Positions 5,970-6,009 of a stretch of 6,009 nt of DNA are shown here, piece after piece. The notes beneath the pieces are model-generated. The model was not told where the DNA came from. It searched no databases and saw only the letters and a program-made list of their open reading frames with translations. Made by a program: the position numbers and the translations under genes. The DNA is from Clostridia bacterium (GTDB lineage Bacteria > Bacillota_A > Clostridia > UMGS1810). The DNA lies in assembly GCA_017437345.1 (NCBI GenBank), contig JAFSBJ010000224.1:1-6009 (forward strand), given 5' to 3'. Position 1 is the first letter of the stretch; each line of letters begins with the position of its first letter.

Positions 5970-6009
5970 ATGAAAAAAATTATTGCATTATTTCTTACTC
6001 TTCTTATGA
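5970..6009 (+). CDS. N-terminus of an exported protein, 3' partial
   Basis: Only 13 codons are visible: MKKIIALFLTLLM. The pattern of a lysine pair followed by an unbroken hydrophobic stretch is the n- and h-region of a Gram-positive signal peptide, so the product is most likely secreted or a lipoprotein. The cleavage region lies beyond the window, so a lipobox cannot be checked. In such a locus an ABC-transporter sugar-binding lipoprotein or another extracellular glycan protein would fit, but the visible residues do not discriminate. The start is supported by AGGAG at 9 bases. It lies 72 bases after the repeat protein and may have its own promoter. Confidence 0.65.
   Translation, partial: MKKIIALFLTLLM

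Overview
The window looks like part of a glycan-degradation locus from a low-to-moderate GC Gram-positive anaerobe, most likely a gut or rumen Clostridia (Oscillospiraceae/Lachnospiraceae type). This rests on strong AGGAG/GAGGTG ribosome binding sites, AT-rich spacers, short lysine-rich Gram-positive style signal peptides, Ig-like modules typical of Clostridia surface proteins, and a family 2 glycosidase paired with a SASA-type esterase. The taxonomic call is inference. No rRNA or other phylogenetic marker is present.

All genes lie on the + strand in a tight head-to-tail series. (1) Bases 1-2393 hold the 3' part of a glycoside hydrolase family 2 (GH2) gene. It is open at the left edge, and both catalytic glutamates are present. 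(2) Bases 2395-3144 encode a 249-residue SGNH carbohydrate acetylesterase (SASA/CE6-like) that starts one base after the GH2 stop codon. (3) Bases 3183-5897 encode a 904-residue secreted repeat protein. Its order is signal peptide, [unknown beta-rich module, Ig-like, Ig-like], the same trio again, then a third copy of the beta-rich module. It has no recognisable catalytic domain and no surface anchor. (4) After a 72-base AT-only-hairpin spacer, bases 5970-6009 hold the start of another exported protein, cut by the window edge.

A working model (inference): the gene set handles an O-acetylated plant or host glycan. The esterase shows no signal peptide, and the visible part of the GH2 shows no export feature, so both probably act in the cytoplasm on imported oligosaccharides. 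The large secreted protein may bind the polysaccharide outside the cell. The truncated fourth gene could be a transporter binding lipoprotein or another extracellular protein; too little is visible to decide.

The most novel item is the roughly 159-residue module present three times in the secreted protein. It resembles DNRLRE/CBM96-type beta-sandwich domains only loosely and is a candidate new carbohydrate-binding or adhesion module. No RNA genes, mobile elements or CRISPR arrays were seen. There is no gene-free stretch above 300 bases.
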